From positions 62,001 to 126,000 of the forward strand of contig WSYH01000838.1 of the NCBI GenBank assembly GCA_036426205.1: a stretch of 64,000 nt of DNA, given 5' to 3'. The stretch's first letter is position 1. Each line of letters opens with the position of its first letter. Source of the stretch: Ascaphus truei. Its lineage: Eukaryota > Chordata > Amphibia > Anura > Ascaphidae. The translations under genes were made by a program, and so were the position numbers. Under the pieces are notes generated by a model. That model worked only from the letters and a program-made list of their open reading frames with translations. It had not been told where the DNA came from and did no database searches. This document shows, piece after piece, positions 21,641 to 31,524 of this stretch.

Positions 21641-23067
21641 AAATACATAACCTGCACCCCTAAACCTAACCACTAACCTTCACCCCTAAACCTAACCACT
21701 AACCTTCACCCCTAAACCTAACCACTAACCTTCACCCCTAAACCTAACCACTAACCTTCACCCCTAAACCTAACCACTAACCTTCACCCCTAAACCTAAC
21801 CCCTAACCTTCACCCCTAACCACTAACCTTCACCCTAAACCTAACCATTAACCTTCACCCCTAAACCTAACCACTAACCTTCACCCCTAAACCTAACCAC
21901 TAACCTTCACCCCTAAACCTAACCACTACTAACCCTAACCTAACCATAACCTTCACTCCTAAACCAACCACTAACCTACCTCCCTACACCACTTAAAACC
22001 TACCCCTAAACCTAACCACTAACCTTCACCCTAAAACCTAACCCTAACCTTCAACATCACCCCTAACCACTAACCTTCACACCCTAAACCTAACCACTAC
22101 CTTCACCCCTAACCCTAACCACTAACCTTCACCCCTAAACCTAACCGTACATTCACCCCATAACCTTCACCAACCACAAAACCCCAACCTAAACCCCACC
22201 CCTATTTCCCCCCCCCCACCTCTAAACCTAACCAATAACCTCACACCTACCTAACCTTCAACCCCTAACCACTACCTTCACCCGCTACCAACCACTAACC
22301 CTTCACCCCTAAACCTAACCACTAACTTCACCCCTAAACCTACCACTAACCATCACCCCTAAACCTAAAACCACCTAACCTTCACCCCTAAACCTAACCA
22401 CTAATCTTCACCCATAAACCTAACCACTACCAAGCCATCCCCCTAAACCTAACCACACCTTCACCCCTAAACCTAACCACTTACCTCAACCCTCTAACCT
22501 CTCTCCTAACCTTCACCTCTAACACCCTAACCACTAACCTCACCCCCCTAAACCTTAACCATACCTTCCACCCTACCTAACCCTAACCACACTAACCTTC
22601 ACCCCTAAACCTAACCCCAACCTCACCCCTAACCACCTTCAAACCCTTCACCCCTAAACCTAACCATCCCAACCTACCTTACCACCCTAAACCTAACCAC
22701 TACTTCACCCCCCTAAACTAACCACTAACCATCACCCCTAACCCTAACCTCACCCCTAACCCCTACCTTCCAACCCACCACTAAAACTCAACCCGTAAAC
22801 CTAACCACTGACCATTCAACTTAAACCTAACCACTAACCTTCACCCGTAAACCTAACCACTAACCATCACCCCTAAACCTAACCACTAACCTTCACCCCT
22901 AAACCTAACCACTAACCATCACCCCTAACCCCTAACCTTCACCCCTAACCACTAACCTTCACCCCTAAACCTAACCACTAACCTTCACCCCTAAACCTAA
23001 CCACTAACCTTCACCCTTAAACACTAACCACTAACCTTCACCCATAAACCTAACCACTAACCATCAC
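21640..23067. repeat. 26-bp telomere-like minisatellite, left part
   Basis: The unit reads CCCTAAACCTAACCACTAAC plus CTTCAC, 26 bp. It is built from CCTAAA, CCTAAC and ACTAACC blocks that resemble the vertebrate telomere C-strand CCCTAA without being a pure telomere repeat. Units are regular at both ends. Between about 21930 and 22800 they are disordered by many one- to few-base losses. It is continuous with the array beyond the Penelope insertion. Confidence 0.9.
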
Positions 23068-23670
23068 TGGTCAAAGGATAAAACTAAAACCAACAACAAA
23101 AAATCTTATAAATCTAATCTAGAAAGGAATCCACCTAAGCCCAATCTTATCGATAATGGTAATAGTATATTACCAGATAATACTCAGTGTAACACTGGGG
23201 GTATTATTCAGGATTTTAATAACAGAATATCAACTAGAATAGATCAAGTTAATACACCCAGAGAGGCGAGAACCTCCGAAATCATTGCAGTAAATATCCC
23301 ACTTAGTCATAGGTTTTCCCCCATCAGAAATTCTGAAACCCCACTATCTAGAAGGGAAAATATCAATAGTAACAGTTTAAGATTGGGAGCCAGACCAAAA
23401 ACACATGCCCCTATAACTAATGCTACTATCTCTAATGTACAGAAGGCCTCTACTCCTAAGGAACATTTTTTAGGGAGAACAACGAGGTCACGAACCCGGC
23501 ATACGGGGCAAGAAAAAGAAAAGGAAAGGATAGAAAGAGACCTAAGGAAGATGGAGTTCTTTCACCCAAGAAAGACAAAGGGGCCCCACGAATTACAAGA
23601 AGAGGTAAGAGAGGGGGGATCAAGAGACAAAAGAAGGGAGAAATTTGGTTCCCCACAAAGGAGACACTAA
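23068..23670 (+). pseudogene. Upstream N-terminal reading frame of the Penelope-like element, out of frame with the RT
   Basis: From the first base of the element to a stop after 23668 one frame is fully open, but it has no ATG before 23551. Its product is rich in Asn, Ser, Arg and Lys, as expected for the poorly conserved N-terminal extension of these polyproteins. It is in a different frame from the RT. The two frames are both open over 23460-23670, and the basic Lys/Arg-rich text that precedes RT in this family reads well in the RT frame there. The simplest reading is one polyprotein with a single-base indel somewhere near 23460-23510, plus 5' truncation. Two overlapping ORFs joined by frameshifting are the alternative. 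Confidence 0.6.
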
Positions 23671-23675
23671 GAGAA

Positions 23676-26090
23676 GTGGGTATATTTAATTTGTCCTCTA
23701 GAATTCTTAATAATGAACATATGCAGGTTTTAAAGAAAGGACTGTCCTTTGCTCCATCGAGCAAACCCAAATTATTTGATCTCTTTATCGATCTAAAGAA
23801 ATTTATTAGGAAAATGACTCTGAAACGACATTATCTTAAATTAAAATTTTTTAATATTATTAATGAAGATAAAAATGTAGATATAGATATTACTAATTTA
23901 ACTTATCATGACTTAGATAACTCTCTTTTAAATTTGGAAGATCTTACCATTCACGATTGTTTGCTAGGTAGTGCCAATATAGAATCAATAGAAGCTGGAA
24001 TCAAACATACGAGTTTTAAACCTAAATCCATTTTTAATCCCGTGCAATCAAAAGGAACATTTTTAGACACCTATTTTGCCTTGGTGTATAAAGATTTTAA
24101 ACTAATGTGTGAACAGGATTTTTATGTGAAAAATATTAAGAGTAACTTATTTCAATGGGAACTAAAAGCTATTGAGGATCTGAAACAAGATAATAGTTTA
24201 GTAATCAAACAGGCAGACAAAGGGGGGGGCATAATAATACAGAATAAGGAAGATTATATTCTAGAGGGTTTACGACTAATTAATGATAATACCACTTACC
24301 AACTGCTTAAAAAGGACCCTACAGGAGTTTTTAAATTAGAGTTAGATCGTATGTTAAGGGAGGCCCTAATGGTAGGTATTTTAAGTAAAAAAGAGCATAG
24401 TTATCTTTCTATAACCCATCCTATAATCCCCTTTATGTACCATCTGCCTAAAATACACAAAGATTCTATTCAACCCCCAGGTAGGCCAATAGTGGCAGGA
24501 ATAGACAGTTTAACATCACATCTGTCCAAATATGTAGATTCCTTTTTGAAAGAATATGTAGTTCAGCTCCCCTCTCATATTAAGGACACCACACACATAC
24601 TCAATTTAATTAAACAAGTACAATGGCATAAAGATTTTATTTGGGTCACTTGTGATGTGGAATCTTTATATACAAATATATTACACATAGACGGATTGCT
24701 AGCATTAGATCATTTTTTAAGAAGGGATGTTTCCATGGCAGTTACCCAAAGAGAGTTCATTTTAGATTGTGTAGGATTTATTTTAAATAGGAACTATTTT
24801 AAGTTCCAAGAATCATTTTATCTTCAAACTAAGGGAACAGCAATGGGGACATCATTTGCCCCCAGTTACGCAAACTTGCTGATGGGATACTGGGAGGAGT
24901 TATTTATATGGAATAATAACCCCCATTTGGCCAACCTAGTACTTTTTAAACGGTTCATTGATGATATTATAATTATATGGAAGGGCAGTATATTAGAACT
25001 AGAAGAGTTTTTAGGATATATTAATTCAAACTGTTTTAATTTAAAATTTACGTCCAGTTTTAGTTCTACAAATATAGTATTTTTAGACTTGGTTTTAACT
25101 AGCTCTGATAACAATGAGATAATTACTAGTACACACTATAAAAAGGTTGACAGCAATAAATTCTTGGATGCTGCCAGTAACCACCATCCACGATGGATAA
25201 ATAATATTGCCTATAGTCAATTCCTTAGAATCAGGCGCAATTGTAACCATCAGGAAGATTTTGTTAGACAATCTCAATTATTAAAAACAAAATTATTAAA
25301 TAAGGGACATGACAAACACAATGTATACAGGGCCTATCAGAGAGCTTTAAACATGGATAGATCACTCACACTTAAACAAAATGGTAACAACAAAACTAGT
25401 CAGGATACTCAGGATGCATTATTTATTACACAATATAATGGAGCAGCTACTAAAATTAAACACATAATGACACGTCACTGGGATATATTAAAATGTGATC
25501 CAGTGTTAGCACCTATCATTTCTGATAGACCTCGCGTAGTTTATAGAAGAGCACGGACCATTAAAAACATTCTAGCCCCCTCTAAACTAAGGCTAACAAA
25601 TAGACTTGTAAATAAAACGGTAGTATCATCCAAAAGATTAGGTAACTATTGCTGTGGAGGGAGGTGTATCACATGTAAATATATAAATAAAGGAGCCGTG
25701 TCTATTAAGTCAAAACATTCAGTTAAATCATATCCCATAAAAGATTTTATCAATTGCAAAACTACATTTGTAGTATATTTATTAGAATGCGAATGTGGTC
25801 AACAATATGTAGGCAGAACCAAAAGAAGTCTAAAAGAACGATTTTTAGAACATAGAAATAATATTCTTAAAGGGTTAATGACCCATAGTGTCCCTAGACA
25901 TTTCTTTTATAAACATAATAAAGATCCAGCCAAATTAAAGATCACAGGAATAGAACACATAGGGCCCAACGAATATGGAGGGGACAGGGTGCTAAGGCTG
26001 AGACAACGTGAAACTTTTTGGATACATCAGCTTAACACCCTGTCTCCAAATGGGTTAAATGAAGAAATTGATATGGCAGCTTTTTTGTAA
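23676..26090 (+). CDS. Penelope-like element reverse transcriptase with C-terminal GIY-YIG endonuclease
   Basis: This 804-codon frame encodes the replication protein of a Penelope-like retroelement, which nicks genomic DNA and copies element RNA at the nick. Visible in order: a QADKGGGI block at residues 179-186, YHLPKIHK at 255-262 followed by PGRPIVAG, the first catalytic Asp in TCDVESLYTN (Asp327), KGTAMGTSFAP at 386-396 and the catalytic Asp pair in RFIDD (429-430). A Cys cluster CCGGRCITC lies at 659-667. The endonuclease follows, with VYLL at about 700-703, YVGRT at 711-715, and a downstream Glu in RQRETFW (Glu779) that fits the catalytic glutamate. A Cys-X-Cys lies between the two halves of the GIY-YIG signature, which I recall as typical of the Neptune group. 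The listed start is GTG and the first ATG is at 23721. The frame is open back to 23460, so the true N-terminus lies upstream. There is no internal stop or frameshift. The family call is very secure; the Neptune subgroup is likely. Confidence 0.93.
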   Translation: MGIFNLSSRILNNEHMQVLKKGLSFAPSSKPKLFDLFIDLKKFIRKMTLKRHYLKLKFFNIINEDKNVDIDITNLTYHDLDNSLLNLEDLTIHDCLLGSANIESIEAGIKHTSFKPKSIFNPVQSKGTFLDTYFALVYKDFKLMCEQDFYVKNIKSNLFQWELKAIEDLKQDNSLVIKQADKGGGIIIQNKEDYILEGLRLINDNTTYQLLKKDPTGVFKLELDRMLREALMVGILSKKEHSYLSITHPIIPFMYHLPKIHKDSIQPPGRPIVAGIDSLTSHLSKYVDSFLKEYVVQLPSHIKDTTHILNLIKQVQWHKDFIWVTCDVESLYTNILHIDGLLALDHFLRRDVSMAVTQREFILDCVGFILNRNYFKFQESFYLQTKGTAMGTSFAPSYANLLMGYWEELFIWNNNPHLANLVLFKRFIDDIIIIWKGSILELEEFLGYINSNCFNLKFTSSFSSTNIVFLDLVLTSSDNNEIITSTHYKKVDSNKFLDAASNHHPRWINNIAYSQFLRIRRNCNHQEDFVRQSQLLKTKLLNKGHDKHNVYRAYQRALNMDRSLTLKQNGNNKTSQDTQDALFITQYNGAATKIKHIMTRHWDILKCDPVLAPIISDRPRVVYRRARTIKNILAPSKLRLTNRLVNKTVVSSKRLGNYCCGGRCITCKYINKGAVSIKSKHSVKSYPIKDFINCKTTFVVYLLECECGQQYVGRTKRSLKERFLEHRNNILKGLMTHSVPRHFFYKHNKDPAKLKITGIEHIGPNEYGGDRVLRLRQRETFWIHQLNTLSPNGLNEEIDMAAFL

Positions 26091-26873
26091 AATAATATAA
26101 ATTATATATTTTTTATTACAGATTGATGAAATTGGAAAATTAATCTATACTTAGTCATTTTATAATGTTTTAAAACTATGTAATGGTATTGCTTTGCAGT
26201 GTTCACAGAGTATTTATTTAATTATTTTAAAGGTACAATAAAATTATGGTTTTACTTTCTTCAATATATAATTATGTTTATGCTATTAAAGAATATTTTC
26301 GAATCAAGCTACATACTCGTGAGAACACTGTAGATTAATACTAATAGGGCACCGATGTACAGAATTGATCAATTGATGTCAATAACTAATTGTTTAATGA
26401 ATTTATGTTTGCTATATAATGTCGTGACTTGAGCAACCAGCAATGAACGTGCCCCTGAGGAAGAGGACAAGCGTCCTTGAAACGCGTAGGGCGGACATTG
26501 CTAGAGGTTGCTGCTGTGGCTGGCACTCGGCACTAATAGAACACAGAGAGCAGGGATCCTGGAGTTCCGTCTTCGGAGAAGAAGCAGGTGACTGCCCATA
26601 ATCCAACCCCCCGATCGACGTCACGCGCCGACGTCGCGAGTCATCTGACGCGGAAGCTGAACGGTTGCTGATCGGGACAACGAGGAGGGCCGTGCATCAA
26701 CGCAGCAGAAGAAGCGAAAAACGTCCAGACACCCCTGTTCCTGCGGTTGTTATTTATACCGAGATGCCTATACCAATTTTTATTCTGTGAGTTTTTATAA
26801 CCGTTTTTATTTTCCATAAATCTGACAATATTACCCTATGGGCCTTGCGCTTTTTTCTTTTTTCTTTCCCTGT
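26091..26873 (+). other. 3' untranslated and terminal region of the Penelope-like element
   Basis: This AT-rich sequence follows the RT stop, carries the hammerhead, then a GC-richer stretch with GACGTCACGC and CGACGTCGCG, and ends in a T-rich tail. It is the expected place of the family's pseudo-LTR, although no second copy is seen 5' of the ORF because the 5' end is missing. Confidence 0.7.
26439..26502 (+). ncRNA. Type I hammerhead ribozyme in the Penelope 3' region
   Basis: All core positions of a hammerhead can be placed. CTGAGGA is at 26455-26461 and GAA at 26479-26481. A minimal palindromic stem III, ACGCGT, is at 26482-26487. The cleavage site is GTA with scission after A26488. Stem II is a 5-bp hairpin, AGGAC/GTCCT, with loop AAGC and one bulged G near the core. 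Stem I is bipartite: GCCC (26451-26454) pairs with GGGC (26489-26492), then an internal loop AACGT/GGA, then AGCAATG (26439-26445) pairs with CATTGCT (26496-26502). Short palindromic stem III and a bulged stem I are the known hallmarks of Penelope-element hammerheads. Position 7 is G instead of the usual U, which the motif tolerates. Self-cleavage is inferred, not shown. Confidence 0.82.
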
Positions 26874-27190
26874 CACTAACCATCACCCCTAAACCTAACC
26901 ACTTACCTTCACCTCTAACCACTAACCTTCACCCCTAAACCTAACCCCTAACCTTCACCCCTAACCACCACCCCTAAACCTAACCACTAACCTTCACCTC
27001 TAAACCTAACCATTACTGAACCTAACCCCTAAACTTCACCCCTAAACCTAACCACTAACCTTGTCCCCTAACCTTCACCCCTAACGTTAACACCTAAACC
27101 TGACTCCTAACTTTAACCCCTTAAGCCCTAAACCTATTCCCTAACCTTAGCCTCTAAACATTACCCCTATCCTTAACTCCTAACCTACCT
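26874..27190. repeat. 26-bp telomere-like minisatellite, right part
   Basis: The same CCTAAACCTAACCACTAACC-type unit resumes after the Penelope insertion. It decays over about 300 bp into looser CCTAACCTT-type words before ending near a CCTCCAGCGGCAGCAGCGG stretch. Confidence 0.85.
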
Positions 27191-28435
27191 CCAGCGGCAG
27201 CAGCGGCAATGAGTCCCGTTCCGGCCTATAAGTGTGCGTCTGTCCTCCACAGGTCCCCAAACCTGCCCCCGACACCCCATTGTCGCATCATACAGTCAGA
27301 GCTGTCACGTGACCCCCACTCCAGACCGTGACAAGGTGTCTTACACATGCGTGAGACCCCTTTTCACCTCAGCGGGGGATCCAGCGTCTGCAGGGGAGGC
27401 GGTTTTACAACGCGAGGGGGCGGTGTTGTGCCAGGAAGGGCAGGCGTTTATGATGGGAAGGGAATGTTAGACCACCATGGAACGAGGTTCTTATATGAGG
27501 GGGGTGATATTATCACACGATTGGATGGGGTCTAGGACTCCTGTCACCGTGAGATTCACTTAATCCACTGTGACGCCGTGATCATCACGCAAACGGCGTG
27601 AGTCCTGACAGCGCTGTGCAGTGGTTAAGTGCCAGACAAGGATTCTGGGTAGTGTTGTGCAAATGAACGACCATTATGAAATTAACCCTGTCAGAGCTGG
27701 GGCAGCCTGCATCCTACAGTCTTGAAAAACGCCCCAGTTCTTTTGTACCGTACGTGTATTTTTATCACCTTTAGCAACACTGAAACGTACACAAAACAAA
27801 GCACGAAACACGAGACATCAACTGAGCAGTGAGAGGGAAACAGAACCGGCGCCGGCGCTGAGCTGCTGAACATTACAATATTATTCTGGTCATAGCCCGT
27901 GGCTGTCTCTCTTTGTAGGAACATCCTGTGACGGGTGTTTGCCCCTGCGGGGGCTGGCGGCCATTTTGGGTCGAAATGAAGAAAGTGATTAAGAATCTAT
28001 AGCTACTTGTGCGCCCCAGGGCGGATCGTCGCCAGAGAACACATATCCAAAAAAACACCGGCACTTATGTGGCGATTTCCCCGTGTTAAGAATGTTGTTG
28101 TAATTGGAAACTCCTGAGAGAGTTTCTCAGGACATGGCGCCGCTGTGCGTACGCTCAGGTAATGGGGGGGACCAAGATGGAGCAGTTACATTAACCCCTT
28201 CACTGCCATGTGTAATGTTACCGGCATGGGCAAAATTAAAAGAGTCTTTGAGACAAAAACCACAGAAATGATTTTATCAAAAGAACTGAAGGACAGCTAT
28301 TTATATATAATTATATTATATATAATATTATTTACTGCTGTGACGTTCTAGAACATTGGGTTGTGGACGTTTTGCGCCGGCCAAATCTCCACCGGTGTTT
28401 AGCCTCTACTCACCTCGCCGCTGGCACCTCTCGCC
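27190..28435. other. No feature recognised
   Basis: CpG-moderate sequence. AAGGATTCTGGGTAGTG near 27640 is a fragment of the CTGGGTAATG family. Confidence 0.5.
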
Positions 28436-28437
28436 AC

Positions 28438-28590
28438 CAAGGTAAGCCCCTAACCTTACCCCAAAAATCCTCCATCTTCACCCCTAATACTAACGCTACC
28501 CCATACCCTAAAAACCTGCACCCTAATCCCCTACCCTAAAAAGATTAACCCCCTACCCAAACTGCTAAATTAACCCTTACATTAACTTAC
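28438..28590. repeat. Short degenerate CCCTAA-rich stretch
   Basis: Words such as CCCCTAACCTTACCCC, CCCTAAAAACC and CCCCTACCCTAAAAAG recur without a fixed period. It may be an eroded relative of the 26-bp array about 1.3 kb to the left. Confidence 0.5.
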
Positions 28591-29164
28591 CTTGGCGCAG
28601 CGACTGCGGCGGAGGATCCCTCTGTTGCTGAACCCCCGGCGCTGCCTCGGCCGCGACCAAATATTGCAGCACTTTAACCCATTGAGTACCCGGGGCGTGG
28701 GGGGCCACATCCCCTCCGGCACTTGAGTCACGTGACCATGTCGCAAGAGGAGTCGTCCGCCTTCCGTCCGCCATCAGTGCAGACCGCGCGGGACGCCCTC
28801 TCCCCAGAGAGAAGTGGGACACTCGAAGGCTGCGGGGTTAAAAGTTTCTCGGAAATCGCACGTTTTCTCTTATCAATTCGCCGTCTCGCCAATCAACCGC
28901 AGCTCGGGGCGCGATTCGCCAGTGAGTCGCCGAGCATGGTCATTTCATTTAACCCTTTGCGTGCCGGAGGTCACGTGATCTCTCAGTTGCTGTCGTCGCA
29001 ACGAATATTAATTCCCCCGTCCAGAGCCTGAAATAAGGCGGCCTCCTTGCCCGCAAAACGCCGCGTTTCAGGCTGTGGAAGGGAAACGCTTGGTGAATTT
29101 TCACCGCGCGGTGTCTCCGCTCTGACCAATTCACAACTTTTTTTTTTCCCCCGCGGGGAGAAAA
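28590..29164. other. CpG-rich sequence before the 38-bp minisatellite
   Basis: Words such as GGCGCAGCGACTGCGGCGGA and AACCCCCGGCGCTGCCTCGG give it a CpG-island-like look. No ORF or exon could be recognised. Confidence 0.4.
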
Positions 29165-29404
29165 AAAAATGGTTCCAACCCCTGGTTCGCGCGCCACCTC
29201 GGGCGAAAGGTTCCAACCCCTGGATCGCGCGCCACCTCGGGCGAAAGGTTCCAACCCCTGGTGGATCGCGCGCCACCTCGGGCGAAGGGTTCCAAACCCC
29301 TGGATCGCGCGCCACCTCGGGCGAAGGGTTCCAAACCCCTGGATCGCGCGCCACCTCGGGCGAAGGGCTCCAAACCCCTGGATCGCGCGCCACCTCGGGC
29401 GAAA
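29165..29404. repeat. 38-bp CpG-rich minisatellite (CCTGGATCGCGCGCCACCTC)
   Basis: Six units of GGTTCCAACCCCTGGATCGC, GCGCCACCTC and GGGCGAA. CpG density is very high and an AT-rich AAAAAA/TTTTTT hairpin precedes it. Confidence 0.9.
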
Positions 29405-29515
29405 GCTAAGGTGCAGATTTCTGCGGAGTAATTCTTGCTCACATAGCCCTGCTTACCTTCTCTAACAGGTCAGTAAAGAATTTATTTGCTGCGGCTGGCG
29501 CAAATTCTATTAGTG

Positions 29516-29763
29516 CAGGGGGTCTCAACTCCAGTTCTCAAGACCCCCCACAGGTCAGGTTTTCAGGATACCCCTGCTTCAGCACAGGTGGCTTAATCAG
29601 TCTTTGACTGATTAAGCCAGTCTTAATCAGTCTTCGACTGAGCTGCTGATTGAGCCACTTGTGCAGAAGCAGAGATGGATTGAGCCACCTTTGCTGAAGC
29701 AGGGATATCCTGAAAACCTGACCTGTTGGGGGAGGTCTTGTGGACTGGAGTTGAGACCCCCTG
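29516..29763. mobile_element. hAT-type foldback MITE
   Basis: Arms run from CAGGGGGTCTCAACTCC to GAGTTGAGACCCCCTG, with flanks TATTAGTG and AGTTAGTG (6 of 8). The centre has repeated CTTAATCAGTCTTCGACTGA hairpin units. Confidence 0.8.
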
Positions 29764-30059
29764 AGTTAGTGCATTTCTTCCCCATACGGGATGTCTGTTT
29801 TCCGCTCTCTAGTTTTTACCTCGCTCACTGAACGGAGTGTTTTATTCCTAATAAATGAGCGGAAAAGCGAAATGAATCCCCTCTTACTTAGTAACATTAG
29901 GAGACCTCAAAGTGGGGGTCTCACTAAAGCTGCAATAAGCAGCATGGAAGCTCCATCAGAGTTACCTGTCCTTCAAGCCCATGGGACTTAACGTGATCCC
30001 GCTCCGATACGGCTTATATGATTTGAGTAATTCCCAGACAAGGAGTCTTTTCTGGGAAG

Positions 30060-30440
30060 ATTAAGGTAAGATATTTTGGGGGGGTTGGAGGGGGGGGCGA
30101 GATTTGCCTCTCCGCAGCTTCGACCGAACTTTCCCCAAAAATCGCATAAACAAACGAATATTTTGCAAGGACTTTTGGAGCCAATAACTTCTAGCGAAAC
30201 AGCCCAAATTGTTCCAAATGACTCTGTGCTATTTTCGCTTTTTAAAAGTGGCGAAATAGCTGCCTTGCACCAACCTGAAATAGTGTTACGTTTGGAAGCG
30301 AAAGTAATGGAAATGAATTGAACATGCAAAGCTCATTGAATTTTTAGCGTTAGACGAACTTGTTACAAACTTTTAGGTTGAAGCAAACTTTTTTCGCAGA
30401 ATTAAAAAGGGGGTAATTTGCAACATTTGGGTAGCTGCAA
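30060..30440. repeat. Dispersed repeat (TTCGCTTTTT/GAAATAGCTGC family), copy 1
   Basis: AACAGCCCAAATTGTTCCAA, TATTTTCGCTTTTTAAAAGT and GCGAAATAGCTGCC are collinear with 58410-58760. The class is not recognised. Confidence 0.6.
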
Positions 30441-30444
30441 AAAA

Positions 30445-31105
30445 TGTACTAATCGCTAATAGGATGCTTTGTAGTCTGCATGGAAAACAGCTCTGGGCTG
30501 GATAGCAGTGAGATAACATAACAGGAGTGTCATGTGAACACTCTACTACAGGCTTTGGGCCTTTGCATATAAAAGTTCAAATACAATAAAAAAACAGCTG
30601 GGAAACGATATAAAAATATTATGGGTAATCTCCTTAAAGGAGCTCACTTTCTATAGGTCATATTGGGGGGAAAATGCAGCCTTAATTAAACCTTCAATTT
30701 GTAGACGGCACCAAAGGTTTAACAGGATTAATGGATTAATGTTTTGGGAGTCTGTACTAAGTGTTGCAAATAACCTTTCTTTCACCGGTATGTACTAAGG
30801 TGCGGAAGAGGTTATCGCCCCGCCATACCTGCGTTAACGGCCATTGACTTAAATGGCGTTTAATCTGGGATCGCAATAAATCTCCACCCCTCGTCTCGTT
30901 TATTGGAATGGAGCTGAACACTTGTCCAGCGCGGGGAAGAGGTCTTCACAGCATATTGAATAGGGGGTCTGTGATGCTGATAATAAATAGGCTCCACTCT
31001 ATTCCGGATGCAAAAATGGGGCGATAAACACTACCACATTTATCAAAGAAGAAGATTGAATTGGATATACAGCGGTGGAGTTTTTGCCCCAGTTTTGCAG
31101 TGTGA
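30445..31105. other. No feature recognised
   Basis: No coding, RNA or repeat signal beyond short simple runs. Confidence 0.5.
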
Positions 31106-31114
31106 AGACCGTAA

Positions 31115-31519
31115 AGCAGCATTCCGGGGACACCTTTTTTAAGAGGTTTGAAGCAGGGGGTCTCCGGAGCTGAACCGTGTTGATATAAGCTGCTTCCCCA
31201 AGATACTTACCTGTGTAGGGGGTGCTGGTAACAGCTCCAGCTAAGCTTGGTGGGACTAACATAATGGCGGCTTGTATGTACCCTATCCTGGAGGCCAATA
31301 GGAAGCCGTGATGTCATCCCTTGTGGCTTCCTATTGGCCCACGTGACCGGGACATTGGAACTGAGCAGGGATACCGTCAGCACCTACGGGAGGGAAGTGT
31401 CATTGGAAGCAGGGGGTCTCCTGAGCTGAAATGAGCGGGGTCCGGCTCTGGAGACCCCCTGCTTTCAAAAAAATATACAACAAACCCCCCCCCCCAAAAG
31501 TGTCCACAGCAGTGCTGCT
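31115..31519. mobile_element. TTAA-type MITE with internal GCAGGGGGTCTCC inverted repeat
   Basis: The termini AGCAGCATTCC and the inverse of AGCAGCACTGC lie next to GTAA and TTAA. GAAGCAGGGGGTCTCC near the left end pairs with GGAGACCCCCTGCTTTC near the right. The core has GGCCAATAGGAAGCCGTGAT and its near-inverse, making a further inner foldback. Confidence 0.72.
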
Positions 31520-31524
31520 TTAAT

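Larger units (their letters stand above)
23068..26873 (+). mobile_element. 5'-truncated Penelope-like retroelement (probably Neptune group) inserted in a telomere-like satellite
   Basis: The element interrupts a 26-bp minisatellite. The left array ends with CACTAACCATCAC at 23055-23067 and the right array restarts with the same 13 bases at 26874-26886, as expected for a target-site duplication. The 5' end begins directly in open reading frame with no leader or long terminal repeat, which points to 5' truncation during target-primed reverse transcription. After the RT stop comes about 780 bp of AT-rich 3' sequence containing a hammerhead ribozyme and a final pyrimidine-rich tail. Because the target is itself repetitive, the duplication could in part reflect array periodicity. 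Confidence 0.88.

Noticed and set aside
23676..26090. Retroviral, LTR-retrotransposon or L1-type polymerase
   Set aside because: The KGTAMGTSFAP and RFIDD boxes together with the C-terminal GIY-YIG domain are specific to Penelope-like elements; no protease, RNase H, integrase or AP endonuclease is present.
21640..27190. CRISPR array
   Set aside because: The 26-bp units are contiguous without unique spacers, and the context is a vertebrate genome.
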